DNA of 64,000 nt from Cycas panzhihuaensis (taxonomy: Eukaryota; Cycadophyta): positions 193,013,741-193,077,740 of the forward strand of contig CM041465.1 in the NCBI GenBank assembly GCA_023213395.1. Reading direction: 5' to 3'. The position numbers and the translations under genes were made by a program. Of the stretch, positions 37,240-49,299 are shown piece by piece; position 1 is the first letter of the stretch; each line of letters begins with the position of its first letter. The notes beneath the pieces were generated by a model. It did no database searches. It had not been told where the DNA came from and saw only the letters and a list, made by a program, of their open reading frames with translations.

Positions 37240-38460
37240 TCAAGATCCTTGAGTTAGGAATGATATCCTTATTTCCCCAACTTCTTGGTTCTTATCATGT
37301 TCGTTAAAATGATTATTTTGTGAGGAGGATGTTGATGTGCCTGAGGAAGATGGTCCTTCTACCACTGTTTTATCTTTGTCAACTAAAGGTGGAGAGGATG
37401 GTTCTTCTATAATGGCTTTGCCTTTGTCAACTCTGTTATCTTCAAAAGATGGTGTTGGATGTGCACTCATTTGTTTAGAGTCATAACTTGTATCCTCCAA
37501 GGCTTTATTGTCAGCTTCTGACATTTGGAGTAATTTATGTCTATCCCCTCCTCCCCCCTCTAAAATTTTAGAATCTGAACATCATACTTGATAATATTAT
37601 TGTAGTGGTGTGAGGTTACTACGGAGTCTAATTTAAGTAATTGATCCTCTGTCTCCGCAAAAATGACATATTTGGTAACGATGATTTTTCATTGTGAAGG
37701 TATGAAGACCTTATACCCTTTCTTATCCATAGGGTATCCAACAAAGATGCCTTTAAGTACCCTTGGCTGGAGTTTATTTCAATCTACATCCAGAATATGG
37801 GTATAGCATGTAGAGCCAAAAGTTCTAAAGTAGTGAACAATGGGGGCTTGTCCTGACCACTTTTCATTAGGTGATTGTACTTCCTTTGATGGGCTAACAA
37901 CATTGATATAATAAATAGCTGTCCAGATTGCTTCAGCCCATAAATAGGTAGGTACATTTTTATATATGAACATAGCACGAGCTATGTTCATGATTGTCCT
38001 ATTCATGTGCTCGACAAATCCATTTTGTTGTGGGATACCTGCTACTGTTATTTAATGCTTGATGCCATTGTCTTGAATGTAGCTTTCAAACTTATGTGAG
38101 GTATATTCACTACCATTATTAGTTCGAAGACATTTGAGTTGATAACCTGACTCTTTTTCAGTGAGGGCTTTGAATTCCTTAAATATACAAAATGCTTTAT
38201 CTTTCTTATGTAGAAAAGCTACCCATACTTTTCTAGTAAAATCATCAATGAAAGAGATGTAATATAGCTTGCCTATCAGTGAAGAAATGGGCATTGGCCC
38301 GCATAAATCAGAGTGTACCAATTGTAATGGATGGCTCGATTTCCACTAACTTTTGGGAAAGGGTTGTCAATGAGATTTGGCAATGATACAAGCTTCGCAT
38401 TTAAAGGGCTTAGAGGAAAATTTTGGAAGGTTTAGAAGAGTGTTAGAAAGTTATCTAGGT
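37240..38460 (-). pseudogene. Element B integrase and linker
   Basis: Open pieces give MVHSDLCGPMPISSLIGK, the first Asp (38321 downward). The second catalytic Asp is Asn (RTNNGSEY, near 38130), and the Glu is kept in NGFVEHMNRT (near 38010). WAEAIWTAIYYINVVSP and SPNEKWSGQAP follow. The linker at 37524-37240 has DKGKAIIEEPSSPP, as in A. Asp to Asn in the triad alone would end activity. Confidence 0.88.
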
Positions 38461-38837
38461 CTATCAATGTGAACATGGCCCATACGAGCATACCAAAGAG
38501 CTTCTGGTGACAACGTTGGATGGATCAAGATGGAATTAAATGCAAATTCTTCATCGGCACAAGGGCTTTGGGCACAATGGGCTTCAGAAGATGGAGAGTC
38601 ATTCAGTCAAAAGAGTTTTCCAGAGAGATGTCCAGTCAAAACCATATGATTAGTTGGAGGGTGAATGACCTTAAGAGTCTGGTCATTTGCGGTTACACTC
38701 AGATCAAATCCACGAGAAATAAGTGTGGACAAAGAGAGTAGGTTTTGTTTGAGATTATGTATGTATAAGACATTAAGCAATGTAAAATCTTCTAAGCCTG
38801 GGAGTTTCAGGCAAATGTTGCTAATTCCTTTAACAGG

Positions 38838-39191
38838 TTATTGTGATTTATCAGCCATGTGAACAACTCCATGACCATTTAAGTCAAATGTTTGATATAG
38901 ATTGCAATTGCATGTCATATGTTGAGTTGGTCCTATGTTAATGATCAACTGTCCATCGGTTAAAGCCACACTATTGGAAATTCTAATAGGGCTTGGCATT
39001 GGTGAAGGGAATTCATAAGTGATATATCCACACCGAGCTTCAAAGTATCTCTTTGGTTGGTCAATGGCATTTGATGCTAAAAATCCCTTAATTCTTTGAA
39101 TGCGTGCTTGTACAAAACCTGCACCACTAAAGGATTCTTCATAAGTTTCTTCAATATTATGAGCTCCATGTTTTGGTTGGAACTTGGCCAA
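38838..39191 (-). pseudogene. Element B protease region
   Basis: An open 117-codon frame. LIINIGPTQHMTC stands where the copia protease has its W..DSGA..HM text, so the catalytic Asp is Asn. The N-terminal part (MAKFQPKHGAHNIEETYEES) follows the zinc knuckle as in element A. Confidence 0.8.
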
Positions 39192-39220
39192 TTTATAAGT
39201 GGCAATTCTTCAATCTTTTG

Positions 39221-40158
39221 CTAAGTATCCTTTACGGTTACACCGATCACACATAATGGTTTGATTACCAGTCCTTGAAGAAGTACTAGTTTGGCCTGAT
39301 TATCTTGCTCTTTATTGAGGTGGCCCTTGGCCTTGAAACTGTTGAGGTTGTGATTAAGGGTTTGATTGACCTTATAGATGATTTTCCATATTTCTTCCTC
39401 TTCCTCTTGCTTGGTTATTTCCTTTGCCATAAGAGGGATCTTAATTTTTTGTGTAGCAAACTTCTTCTTCTACCTCAAAGGCTGCATCTGGAAGAGAGTC
39501 AAAGGCTACAAAGTTTATATCAAAGGTCTTGTCAAATTCTATAAACTTTTCGGCAAGTGCTTTAAAGTTGAGTGTCTTCAATGTTCCACTAGATTGAAGA
39601 CTTCCAAGCAAGTTTTTATAATCGAGGACATGTAAATATGACTGGATAAAAAATACCCAAGTGATGCATTGGGTCTTAAAGTCTTTGTCAATTGGCTGTT
39701 TGATTGGTCGAAGGAGATTTATTGTCTAATGAGCTTGTCCCTTCTGCATTTTTAATTTATTTATTTTCAAAACAAGATGAACAAATTCTAAATCTGACTT
39801 AGTATCAAAGTTCTTTCTAAGAACTTCTAAGAACTTCTAGGACCTTCCAGACTGTATCATGTTCCTCTTCATCTATCAAGTTATGCAAGGAGTGATCAAT
39901 AACCAATAAAATTCTTGCACGAATCTTTTCATCATCTATCTCCCATTGTAGTTTAGCTGCAGCATCTGTAGGAGTTGTTGGGGCAGATCTACTAGAAGCA
40001 GCTATTGTAGCCATTGCTGGTATGCTGGATGTAGGCTACAAGTGGGCTCTCTAAAAGTCTTTATAGTTTGTAGCATTTTTAATTCTAGTGTACTATATAT
40101 CCTAATTTTCTTTACCTTTCAATATGCAGTTAACATTTTGCTTGAATTGAGATGACAT
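39221..40158 (-). pseudogene. Element B gag
   Basis: ATG at 40158 begins the MSSQFKQNV frame, which stops after 35 codons (TAG at 40053-40051). The main part resumes at the MATIAASSRSAPTTP start (40014) with LQWEIDDEKIRARILLVIDH. The knuckle (about 39250-39210) reads CDRCNRKGYLAKD followed by a stop where the last Cys should be, and its His is Tyr. Confidence 0.82.
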
Positions 40159-42153
40159 GGTTATGATAAAGAAGTAGAAGAGATGCTAGAAGTATGTGCC
40201 ACTGACATGTATGGCTAGTATACCTGGCATAGTAGGGATGTAGAAATGATTATTATGATGAAAAGTAAGCAATGATTAACTATTTTTCAACAATTATATA
40301 AAAGCAATGAATATAAGTAATGATACAAGAATGTGGCCTAAAGTAGAGCTAGTAAAGAGTGGTGATGTCTCATGCCACTAACCTCTCACTTATGTCCAAA
40401 TATAGGTGAGGTTTCGATGCCTAAAGCTTCTAGTATACAATTAGGGCCTTCACCTACGATATCTACACCTGTGTTTGGTGATGAACTCCAAGTTATAGTG
40501 GAGCCCAGGTACTCCCAGTCCTCACCCAGTTCACTAATGAGCAGTTATATACCTCCTCCGAAGAGTCAAATAGTACTGCGTATCCCATGACTATGACAGA
40601 TATTGGACTAGGTTAATTTTAATCTTGCATTAAGGTTTTTAGTTTTCTTGGGTGGTTATTAGGATTATCACTGATTGGAGGTTGTAGGTATGGCTAACCT
40701 GTCCCTCCACTATTATTCCGATTAAGACCAGACCCAGTATGAAACTCACACCTCCCTTAGGGCTTGGACTTCGGCCAACCTTGGTCTATTTCAACCAAGG
40801 CGAGTGTGTGCACAAGTTAAGAATTGATGGTATAGATCATATAAATAAGATTCCTTTTAGAAATAGTATAAGATATTTCTGTATAACTGAAAACTGAAAT
40901 ACAAACTTGCCAAATGTGCTTGCTTACTTTTCGTGCTTGTATTGTTGTTATTGCTGCTTTTGTGATGCTTTATTGTTGCTACTACTTTTATGATGCTTTA
41001 TTGTTATTGCTATTTTTATGATGCTTTATACTATGTGTGCAAATAGAAAAGCATGCTAGATTTAGCAGGGGAACCAGATGTTGCTTCTGATCCAAGATTT
41101 CCCTTACTTTAGTACAATGTTTCCAAATATGATTTTGGAAGTTTTAATACAAAATCCATAATGGGCTAAAAATAAGATCAATTTGCTGCTAAAATGATGA
41201 TTTTTCTAAATCTATATGCATGCTATTTTTCCCTATTTTGTGATTTTTTCACAAAATTTACAAATAATGATAAATGGGTAAATTTTTAGAAATTATAAAT
41301 ATGAAGGCCTACATGATGAAATCTAAATTTATGACAAAAGGAAAAAGTGTTCAGAATGTTATTTCTGATTGAGTTGTGAAGTCAGATTTTAGAAAAGGCA
41401 CAAAAACTTTTCTGCCCGAAAAAGCACCTAAGTAGAATCATGCCAGATCAACTATCTCAGAATCTAGACTTCAATATGTCAAAAGTTACATTTTGACATG
41501 TATATTAACTTTCCCTTCTGTACCATCTACAAAATCTTCCAAAATCTTTCCCAAAATACCCTTGCAAGGTCCTTTGTGGGGTTGTGTAGGCAAAATCAGC
41601 AACCGTGAGAAAACTGCATATATCTCACTAACCAGTGGACGCGATTTGATGATATTTATCTTAAAATGATATTAATACATAAATGTACCAGATCCCTTAA
41701 TAAAACTTTTAGATCTTCAACTTCTAATTAAAGGATTTCATTAGGAAAAATGCTTTAAATCACTTATCCATAAAATTTACTCTTTTTATCACAGCCAAAA
41801 CTTACTATTTTAGGCTGAATCTAAAGTTTATCCTAAAGACAAAAATGATTCTCTAGTGAAGGTGACCTTGCATGCTAAATTTCATCAAATTCTGAGATGG
41901 TTGAATTTTTATGAAAATTTGGGCCTTTAATGCTCCTGGGACTGTTTCGACAGCTGAATGGCTTCAAAAACTTGTATTCTTCACCTCTAAATTTCTACAC
42001 ACATGTACAAAGTAGCAACATGAAAAATACTATAATTTTAAGCTCTCAAAATATTAAAAAATAATGAATGCACTCTCAATGCTTCACATTGAAGGTGAAG
42101 GAGAGGCAAAATGACTCCATGCAAGTGGAATGGAGTGAATAGATCCCCTTCTA
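40159..42153 (-). other. Element B untranslated leader
   Basis: About 2 kb, the counterpart of 21054-23043. It has the minisatellite (about 40960-41035, TTTATGATGCTTTATTGTT units on the plus strand) and the conserved block at about 40380-40830. The antisense frame 40372-40590 is open but has no recognised domain. Confidence 0.7.
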
Positions 42154-42165
42154 GCTCTGATACCA
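42154..42165 (-). other. Element B primer binding site
   Basis: The minus strand reads TGGTATCAGAGC, a perfect initiator-Met tRNA PBS, two bases from the LTR. Confidence 0.93.
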
Positions 42166-42167
42166 CA

Positions 42168-42479
42168 TGAAGGAAGGATGGATCTAGTAGATAAATCACT
42201 CACATGCACACAATGGCAATGGAGAATGAAAAAGAAGATGAAACAAGATATGAGAGCAAGCTTGGAGGTGAGAATGAATAATGACTCCCTCCTTGAGATT
42301 TCACCTTTTATTATTGAGGGTGAGTATTAGGGTTAGGATTTTTCTGCCTAATGACATGAACCCAAAATTACATCTAAATGCACATAAAGTACATTTCATT
42401 AAGAGACTAATGCTAATAATATATCCTAAGGTCACATAATTAATCTACACAAATGACCTTGATACATTAACCTCTTTCA
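42168..42479 (-). repeat. Element B 5' LTR (312 bp)
   Basis: Same length and termini as 34739-35050, with the PBS beside it and GATAG (42480-42484) outside. Confidence 0.95.
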
Positions 42480-42484
42480 GATAG

Positions 42485-43557
42485 ACACTTAGTTTTTTCC
42501 CTATATTATGTTTATTTATGGTCTCTTTATCCACTATATGTTGGACCTATCAATACTACTCATATAAACTAATCCTTCATTTCTTTAAGATTAACTCCTC
42601 TTAAAGAGTCATAAAATTTGGTAATTTATACCATAAAAAATACATCTTAGAATTAATTATCTTTGAGTTTAGTCTTATTTTCCCCTTTCAATATTCTTCC
42701 GTAATTTAGGTATAGCATACTTTAAAGGGGCTATTTCTTAAATGAGATATCCATAGTGAATGGGCATTGCATTTTTTATCTAGTATTCAAATTGATTCTT
42801 AGGAATAAATTGTGTGGGATGGGCAATTTCATATTTCTTGAATTAGATCTTTATTCATAACTACAAGCCTCATTTTTTTGTGAAGCTATATATTCAAGTT
42901 TACTGAAGATTATGCCTAAATAAGAAGCATCTTTTTTTTTGTTCCAAAAATATATACTTTCTAATGCATTTACTATTTAAGAAAGTAAAAAGTGAATTGT
43001 CTCGAAAACTATATAAAATACTTGAAGCTTTTCCATAAATAAATTGAAAAAATATATAGTTGTATTATTGTATATGCTTTCTATTTCCCTTGTTGGGTTC
43101 CCTCAAAGATGCCTTATCTCAAGCTCCTCAATCTACTTAAGAATTAACTGTAGTCTATAATAGAAGGAAGAAAAGGATTTCATAGGGACAAGTGGGATAT
43201 ATGTTACTTACCTAAAGATAATCAAGGGTCATATATTGAAGATATTTAGATATGTATTATAACTCTTTATGTTAATTTAATTATAAGAGACTTGGAAGAG
43301 AAGGGAGTATTAAATATGTTAATAAGACATAACATAATTAAAGGGTATCCTTTGAAGAGAAATAAAGTAGAGGAAAAATACAATAACAAAACTTAAATAG
43401 TGTAAATTTAAGATATATAAATATTCTAAGAACATCAACAAGAATAACTATAGATTTATGTCTAATCAAAGATAATTTTATTACTTAGCATAATAACCAA
43501 AGAATTATAGAATAAAAATCATAACTGTCAGATCTTCATACTCATGTGACCTTTTTA
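42485..43557. other. AT-rich spacer
   Basis: No gene or element motif recognised. It is the sequence in which element B inserted. Confidence 0.4.
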
Positions 43558-43943
43558 TGTTACATGATTAGCATTACTAGTTATGAGAAGCATTAACATG
43601 TGGAAATATTCTAGATGGTTAAGTATGGTATTAGTTATGAAACTTTGTGCATGGGCTACTAAGCCCTCCATTGAAATGTAAGGCCACTTAGGCTACTAAT
43701 AAGATTATTTGGAAGGGACCCTCATTTATCTATTTAAGAGTCACAAATTACAAAGGAAGGGAGTCTTATCATTTTTAATCTTAAGAGAATAGTACTACAT
43801 TACTTATTTTGGTATTTTATTTGTGCTCATTGTGTACTTTCTATATAATTTCTATGTTAAAAGATAATAAATCTACTACAATTCTCTTGATCTTCATTTA
43901 TTGTGACTAGCTTATAAGGAAATATAGTGAAGGTTAAGCTCTA
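43558..43943 (+). repeat. G2 5' LTR (approximate limits)
   Basis: Deduced from the PBS at 43946. A candidate start is TGTTACATG at 43558, and a TATTTAAGAG TATA-like element is near 43730. The end reads CTCTA instead of a TG/CA-type end. The start is a guess. Confidence 0.35.
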
Positions 43944-43945
43944 AG

Positions 43946-43956
43946 TGGTATTAAAG
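43946..43956 (+). other. G2 primer binding site
   Basis: TGGTATTAAAG, close to TGGTATCAGAG. About 1.1 kb of leader lies between it and a gag-like start near 45060. Confidence 0.45.
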
Positions 43957-45364
43957 TAATGCTTGGTGATCTAGCAAAGGCATCTAAGAGTTAAAAAATA
44001 AAAATCTTTTCTTTTTTCTTTCATGACTTTTGAAACCTTTTTCTTATTTCAGTCATTTCAGAAGTTTTTGATTAAGAGTAGATAACACTACTCGATAGCT
44101 ACCTTTTCTATTCCTCTCTTTCCTACATAAGGGTAAATAACTCTACTTGGTAGCTACCTACCCTAGTTAGGTAGAAACCCTATACTAGTGGTCTATAAAC
44201 ATCATGAGGATCTATTGATCTGGGTTAAGCGTATTGTGGCTTTTTTCTCCTTGTGTGAAGGATTTTAGTTAAGTCTATTAAACCATGTATTAGATAGAAC
44301 TTGGCTATAGAATTAAGCCTCTATATACCTTTCGGTATATTAGAGGGCCTTTATAGGATTCCTCATGGCTTACTTAGATTAGAAAACTAGTTAGTTGTTT
44401 GTCCCTTTGTGGTTTATAGGTTAGTAGTTAGCACTTATAAGGCACTCTATCTAAACTTCTCTAATGTTTATCATAAGGCATATAGAGCTAAATACTCCTA
44501 CATTAGACTTTGGTAGGCTACCTCTATTCATTTAGTCATCCTTCATTTTAGAAGTAATTAAATTTCATTAAAAAAAAAAGAAAAAGAAAGGCCATAACTT
44601 TTTACGTACTTCTCAAAATAAGAAATTATTTAAATAATCTTAGTTAATATATAAAAGAAAGTCCATAACTTTAAAAATGACTATTAAAATTTATACATCT
44701 TATATGCTAATTAATTTTTACTGGGTCATTTTAAACTACCATTTTTAGGAACAATAATTTACTAGTATCCCGCAGATCCCACAAGCCTAAAATTTTATTC
44801 GTAACTTACTTATATTATTTTGGTGAGCTTAGCATACTCATCCTAGTGAATTAGATGATTTTATTACTCAAATTCTAGGGTCAATAGGCTATAGACACTT
44901 TAACCCCCTTACATGTTTCCCTCCTCTTCCCCCTATCAGTGATACATCTCAATTTCTTTTAGTACTTATTCTTTCTTTACTCATGAATTTAAACCTATTA
45001 TGGCTTACTCATATCACTTCATAAATCATTTTCTTCTAATTATGCCCCTCTTCTTTTAAACCCTTTCTATATTTATGATGGCCATAACTTACAACAAAGA
45101 ATCATGACTCTAGATAATGAGTTCTCCTCATGGTAGTAAGATATAAAAATAGAAATGACTAGCATGAAACGAAAGGTTAAAGTAGAAATAAAAGTAAAAA
45201 TTATAAATATTGACTCCAAATCATATATAGATAATATAATGAATTAGATGGTGTAGATAATAGTATAATAGCTACAAATCAATCCCTCTAATCAAACAAA
45301 TACCATATTAAATCAAATGAAAACTCTATCACTACAATAATAGCAACCATTTCACTATAAAATT
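43957..45364 (+). mobile_element. G2: Ty3/gypsy element, left part
   Basis: Leader followed by a decayed gag N-terminus (about 45065-45364, MTLDNEFSSW then MTSMKRKVKVEIKVK). It is interrupted by element E at 45365, and gag resumes at 58843. The link rests on gag text continuing across E, not on a visible target duplication. Confidence 0.5.
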
Positions 45365-45818
45365 TGAAGGAAATAAAATGCAAGGAGCTAAACTAAGCTC
45401 TGATACTAAATGAAGAAAATAATATTGCAAGGAGAATATGGTAGAACATAAAATGGAACCATAAATTAATACAACAATGTTGCATAGTAGTATAAACACA
45501 AATCCTTTATATATTCAATCCATTGTGATAAAGAAAGTTTTACAAATTTCCCAATATGGGTAGTATTTAAAGACACCAGGGTTGCACACCCCTTAGTATT
45601 TATAATTTTGGGGGAGGAGGGAAACTCCTAAACCCTTGAAATTTAAATTACAATAAAATAATATAAATTTAACTTAATGTAAACTTAACTTAAATTAACA
45701 TAACTTCACCTTAAACTTACCTACACATGTTGAGCACCCACATGTGTAAATTGAGAAAAATGAGATGTGCTCCCCTAGTTGGAAGGTGGGAGTGGAGTGA
45801 TGACTATTAACTTCAACA
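45365..45818 (-). repeat. Element E 3' LTR (454 bp)
   Basis: TGAAGGAAAT...CTTCAACA on the plus strand. The outer PPT reads, on the minus strand, ATTAAGGAGGAGAA directly before TGTTGAAG. Confidence 0.85.
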
Positions 45819-45835
45819 TTCTCCTCCTTAATGGT
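45819..45835 (-). other. Element E polypurine tract
   Basis: On the minus strand ACCATTAAGGAGGAGAA lies immediately before the 3' LTR. Confidence 0.75.
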
Positions 45836-45913
45836 CATCACGAATACTTATATCTTCTCTTTGAACTTATGGAATTTGTACTTGAAAAAAACTTTTAAAA
45901 TCTATCATTTAAC

Positions 45914-46575
45914 TTAATCTTTATCAACTTGCTTTACCTTTATAACAATATATGTCCTTTTAGCATGGAGTGGTAAAAAAAAATTGTAAGTAAAGTGTAA
46001 AAAATCTGGTGTAAATGAAACTTGATTTGTACAAAGATGAATAGTTGCATCTTTGACTTTAACTTTTAGAATTTTAACTTTGACTTTCATATTATTAGGT
46101 CTCTTTTCTGTCATATCATAAGATTCAATCTCTATCATATCATAAGATTCAATCTTCATCATATCATAAGATTCATTCTCCCCCTCAAATGGAGGATCAA
46201 CAAGTTGGTCATACATTTGACCTGAATCTTCTTTGGTCTTGTCATTATAAATCACCTATTCTGGTACCTATCTCACATGCTCATAAAAAATAACATCAAA
46301 TACATTAAAGAAATCTCCCCCATAAGTAGAAATCAATATATTCCATATAAATTTATGAATAGTTAATTCAGAAACTCTAGAAAAAATATCATCATTTATA
46401 GTGCAAAATAATAATCCTAAAACTTCATTATCCTTTCTAAAATCTTCTTTAATACTAAGATCACATTTATATTACAAATACTTCAAAGAATCATGTTCAA
46501 TAAAATATTCTTGTATAATTCTATACCATTGTGAAAAATTATGCCCATTGAATATAGGAAATTATGCAATTTTAT
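45914..46575 (-). pseudogene. Element E gag-like frame
   Basis: Minus-strand text includes FNGHNFSQWYRIIQEYF, DFRKDNEVLGLLFCTINDDI and FIWNILISTYGG (about 46570-46300). This is the copia Gag core pattern with an N-terminal G.N...W, a middle L..L..S/T..I and IW..L...Y. It continues through three stops into the open piece 46255-45914 with a Glu/Ser-rich segment made of three 24-bp repeats. Gag would form the RNA-binding shell. No pol follows before the PPT. Confidence 0.65.
46111..46182 (-). repeat. Three tandem 24-bp repeats within E gag
   Basis: Units at 46111, 46135 and 46159 begin TCATATCATAAGATTCA. On the minus strand they encode an ESYDM-containing octapeptide three times. Confidence 0.93.
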
Positions 46576-46896
46576 AAAAAAAAAACTTTAGTACATAAAA
46601 TGTATGCTTTTACTAAATCAAAAAATCAATAAATAAAAAACTTATGTGATATTAAATATACTCCTTTAAGGTAATGTAATGCCCTTTAGAAAGTAAATGC
46701 AAATAAGGAAATGACCTTTCAAACAAGAACGAAATAAAAAATACCTTTCAATAAGTGTATGCCATTTGAAAATAAATGAACTAAATGCAACCTTTATAGG
46801 TGCAATAAGGAAATAAACTTTTCGATAATAATAAATACTTTCAATATATGTATGCCTTTGGAAAGTATATAAACTAAGAATAATAAGGAAATGATC

Positions 46897-46901
46897 CTTT
46901 C
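46897..46901. repeat. Element C target duplication, left copy (CTTTC)
   Basis: CTTTC before the LTR at 46902 equals 54173-54177. The E sequence on the two sides joins in pattern (CTTTCAATAA, GTGTGCC and similar). Confidence 0.9.
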
Positions 46902-47301
46902 TGTAAAAATATGTATCATGCATAATGTCACAGGATTAAGAATTCAAGTAAACACAAGTAAAGAGACATTGCATACGTACATAGTTTTTTCTAGGTGGAA
47001 AAACCCTTTTGGGGAAGAGAAAGCACCTCCTATTCTAAGAATTTATTAATATCAAAAACTATACATAGAACCTTGATAAGAATACCCTCTAAATATAACA
47101 AACCAGCCTTTGAAATAGGATTTGGATAACCCCCTAGATTCTCGGAACCACCTCCTTGAATCTAGGAGAGAGCAGTTGTGCATTTCAATGACCTTTATAT
47201 AATAATTAAATTAAACCTTTGAATCACTTAAATTTATAATTAAATATGTGACATAAAGATAACATAACAATAAAATAAAACTAATGTTAATAATCCTAAC
47301 A
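46902..47301 (-). repeat. Element C 3' LTR (400 bp)
   Basis: TGTAAAAATATG...AATCCTAACA on the plus strand. The PPT (revcomp of 47302-47313, ATTAAAGGGGGA) adjoins. It lacks 32 bp present in the 5' LTR. Confidence 0.94.
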
Positions 47302-47479
47302 TCCCCCTTTAATGTTAGCTTTTATAATATAGAAAAAGAAGGTCTTTATCACATTGATCCTCCTTTTATGGAGACTTCTTTTATCTTTAACAAATCTTAT
47401 ATGTTTAAAAACTTGACTTCAGTCAAAGACTTTTTAAATATGTTAACAACATATAGATCTGTAGGACAATAAGATAAAT

Positions 47480-47850
47480 AAACAATATTATCAGTAACAT
47501 GATTACAAATAAAATGCTGATGTAATTCTATTTGTTTAGTTCTTGAATGTGTAATTGGATTTATAGCAATAGCAATAACACATTGATTATCAACTTTAAG
47601 TTCTATAGAAGAGTTAGAAGATAGACTAATTTTATTTAGGAGAGATTTGAGCTAAAGTGCTTTTTTGTTGGCTTTAACGAGTGTTCGATATTCAGGTTCA
47701 GTCGTTGATAGAACTAGTGTCTGCATTTTTTTACTAGACCAAGTAATGGGTGAAGAATCTAGAATAAATACATAACCTAATATAGACTTATAATTATTTA
47801 TGTCACTTGCCCAATCTGAATCAGTATATCTTGTTAAGGTTAGAGGTTTA
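47480..47850 (-). pseudogene. Element C RNase H
   Basis: Minus-strand text includes ITWSSKKMQTLVLSTTEPEY, the DNQCVIAIAINPITHSRTK box and a final HIRH-like segment, reading towards the 3' LTR. The order and text are those of copia RNase H. Stops are present. Confidence 0.8.
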
Positions 47851-47897
47851 CTACAAGAATTATAAGTTAGTCCATAAAAAATAGTACTATAAAGATA

Positions 47898-48890
47898 TCA
47901 TAATATACGTTTAGCAGCTTTCCAATGTGATTCATGTGGATTTTGCATATAACATGAACATAGAGCAACATCATAGGATATATCAAGGCAGGTATGAGTT
48001 AAATAAATAAGGCTGCTAATAAGTTTCCTATATAAGGTTTGATCACACAAGGGCGTGGAACAATTAGTAGATAATTTTACTCCTGATTGTAACAAATTAG
48101 AAACTAGTTTAGCATTTTTCATGTTAAACTATTTAATTAAATCTAAAATATATTTTGGTTGGGATATAGTTATTTTTGAATCATGTTGATAGATTTGTAA
48201 TCCAAGAAAATAATGTAGGAGACCTAAATCAGTTATTTCGAATTTATTCATTAAAGTAGTTTTTAAATGATGAATGTTATTAGTTGATGATCTAGTGATG
48301 ATGATATTATCAAAATACATGATTAAAATAGTAATATTTTTATTTTCATGTTTGAAATAAAGATTTAGATCACTAATACATCTAGTATATCCAATTTGAA
48401 TCAGATAATCGTCAACTTTAATATACCAAGCTCGAGGAGCTTATTTTAATCCATAAATTGATTTCTTTAATTTATAAACTAAATTAGGACTGTTAATAAA
48501 ACCAGATAGTTGGGACATATAGATCTCTTCTTTGAGATCATCATTCAGAAATGTGCTCTTTACATCTATTTGATAGATTTCCCAACCAAATTTGGCTGCT
48601 AGAGTAATAATTATTTTAATCGTATTCATCTTTGCAACATGCACAAATGTTTCATTATAATTTATGCCATCAATTTAAGAAAATCCTTTTGTGAATATGA
48701 GAGCTTTATACTTTTCAACTACGTCTATTGAGTTGTATTTAGTTCTATAAACCCATTTACAATCAACTACATTTTTTATTAATAGGAGTGGTACGAGATC
48801 CCAAGTTAAATTTTTATTTAATGCATCAAATTCAACTTGCATAGCTTCTTGCCATACATGATTGTTACTAGCTTGTTTAAAGTTTTTAGA
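47898..48890 (-). pseudogene. Element C reverse transcriptase
   Basis: In minus order: WQEAMQVEFDALNKN (about 48855), FVHVAKMNTIKIIITLAAK (48650 down), QIDVKSTFLNDDLKEEIYM, VYKLKKSIYGLK, the catalytic box MYFDNIIIT (48320), then TDLGLLHYFLGLQI and ISSLIYLTHTCLDISYDV. The second Asp of the YxDD box is Asn. Three open pieces are separated by stops. Confidence 0.92.
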
Positions 48891-49299
48891 TTATTGTTGT
48901 CCATTATTTTGGCCATTAAAGCATAGTTAGCATATAATTTTTAGGCATGTGTTTACTTGGTATCTGAAGGATTACCTACATCAGATCTAGCGTTAACAAG
49001 TGTTTTCTTTACCTATATAGGTTATTTGTTAGTAACAGTTTATGTAGTTACAGGTTGAGCTGAGGAGCTAGTTTGAGAAGAAGAGTCTATTTCAATAGAT
49101 TCAAATAGAGTCTAATTCTGGACTTAAGTAGATAAAGATTCTATAATTTCATGATCAACTTATTTATTATATGGGTCAACCAAATAGGTATTGGTTAATA
49201 GATTTTCAACTATAAGTTCTACATAAGTAGCAGTTGAAGAAGATCCTTCTTCATCAAATATTATGTCACACAAAATTAAAATTTGATGCATTACTAGAT

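Larger units (their letters stand above)
34739..42479 (-). mobile_element. Element B: full-length Ty1/copia retrotransposon
   Basis: 7741 bp, flanked by the 5-bp duplication GATAG, with two 312-bp LTRs that differ at about 12 positions by hand count (near 4 percent). Minus-strand order is LTR, PBS, leader, gag, PR, INT, RT, RH, PPT, LTR. It is the same family as element A and the youngest datable insertion here. Stops and catalytic changes make it inactive. Confidence 0.95.

Noticed and set aside
45398-45410. PBS next to the lower LTR of E, suggesting a tandem second element
   Set aside because: The same motif occurs inside the upper LTR too; with the LTR start moved to 45365/58336 the LTR lengths agree (454 versus 507 minus 53), so it is an internal copy.
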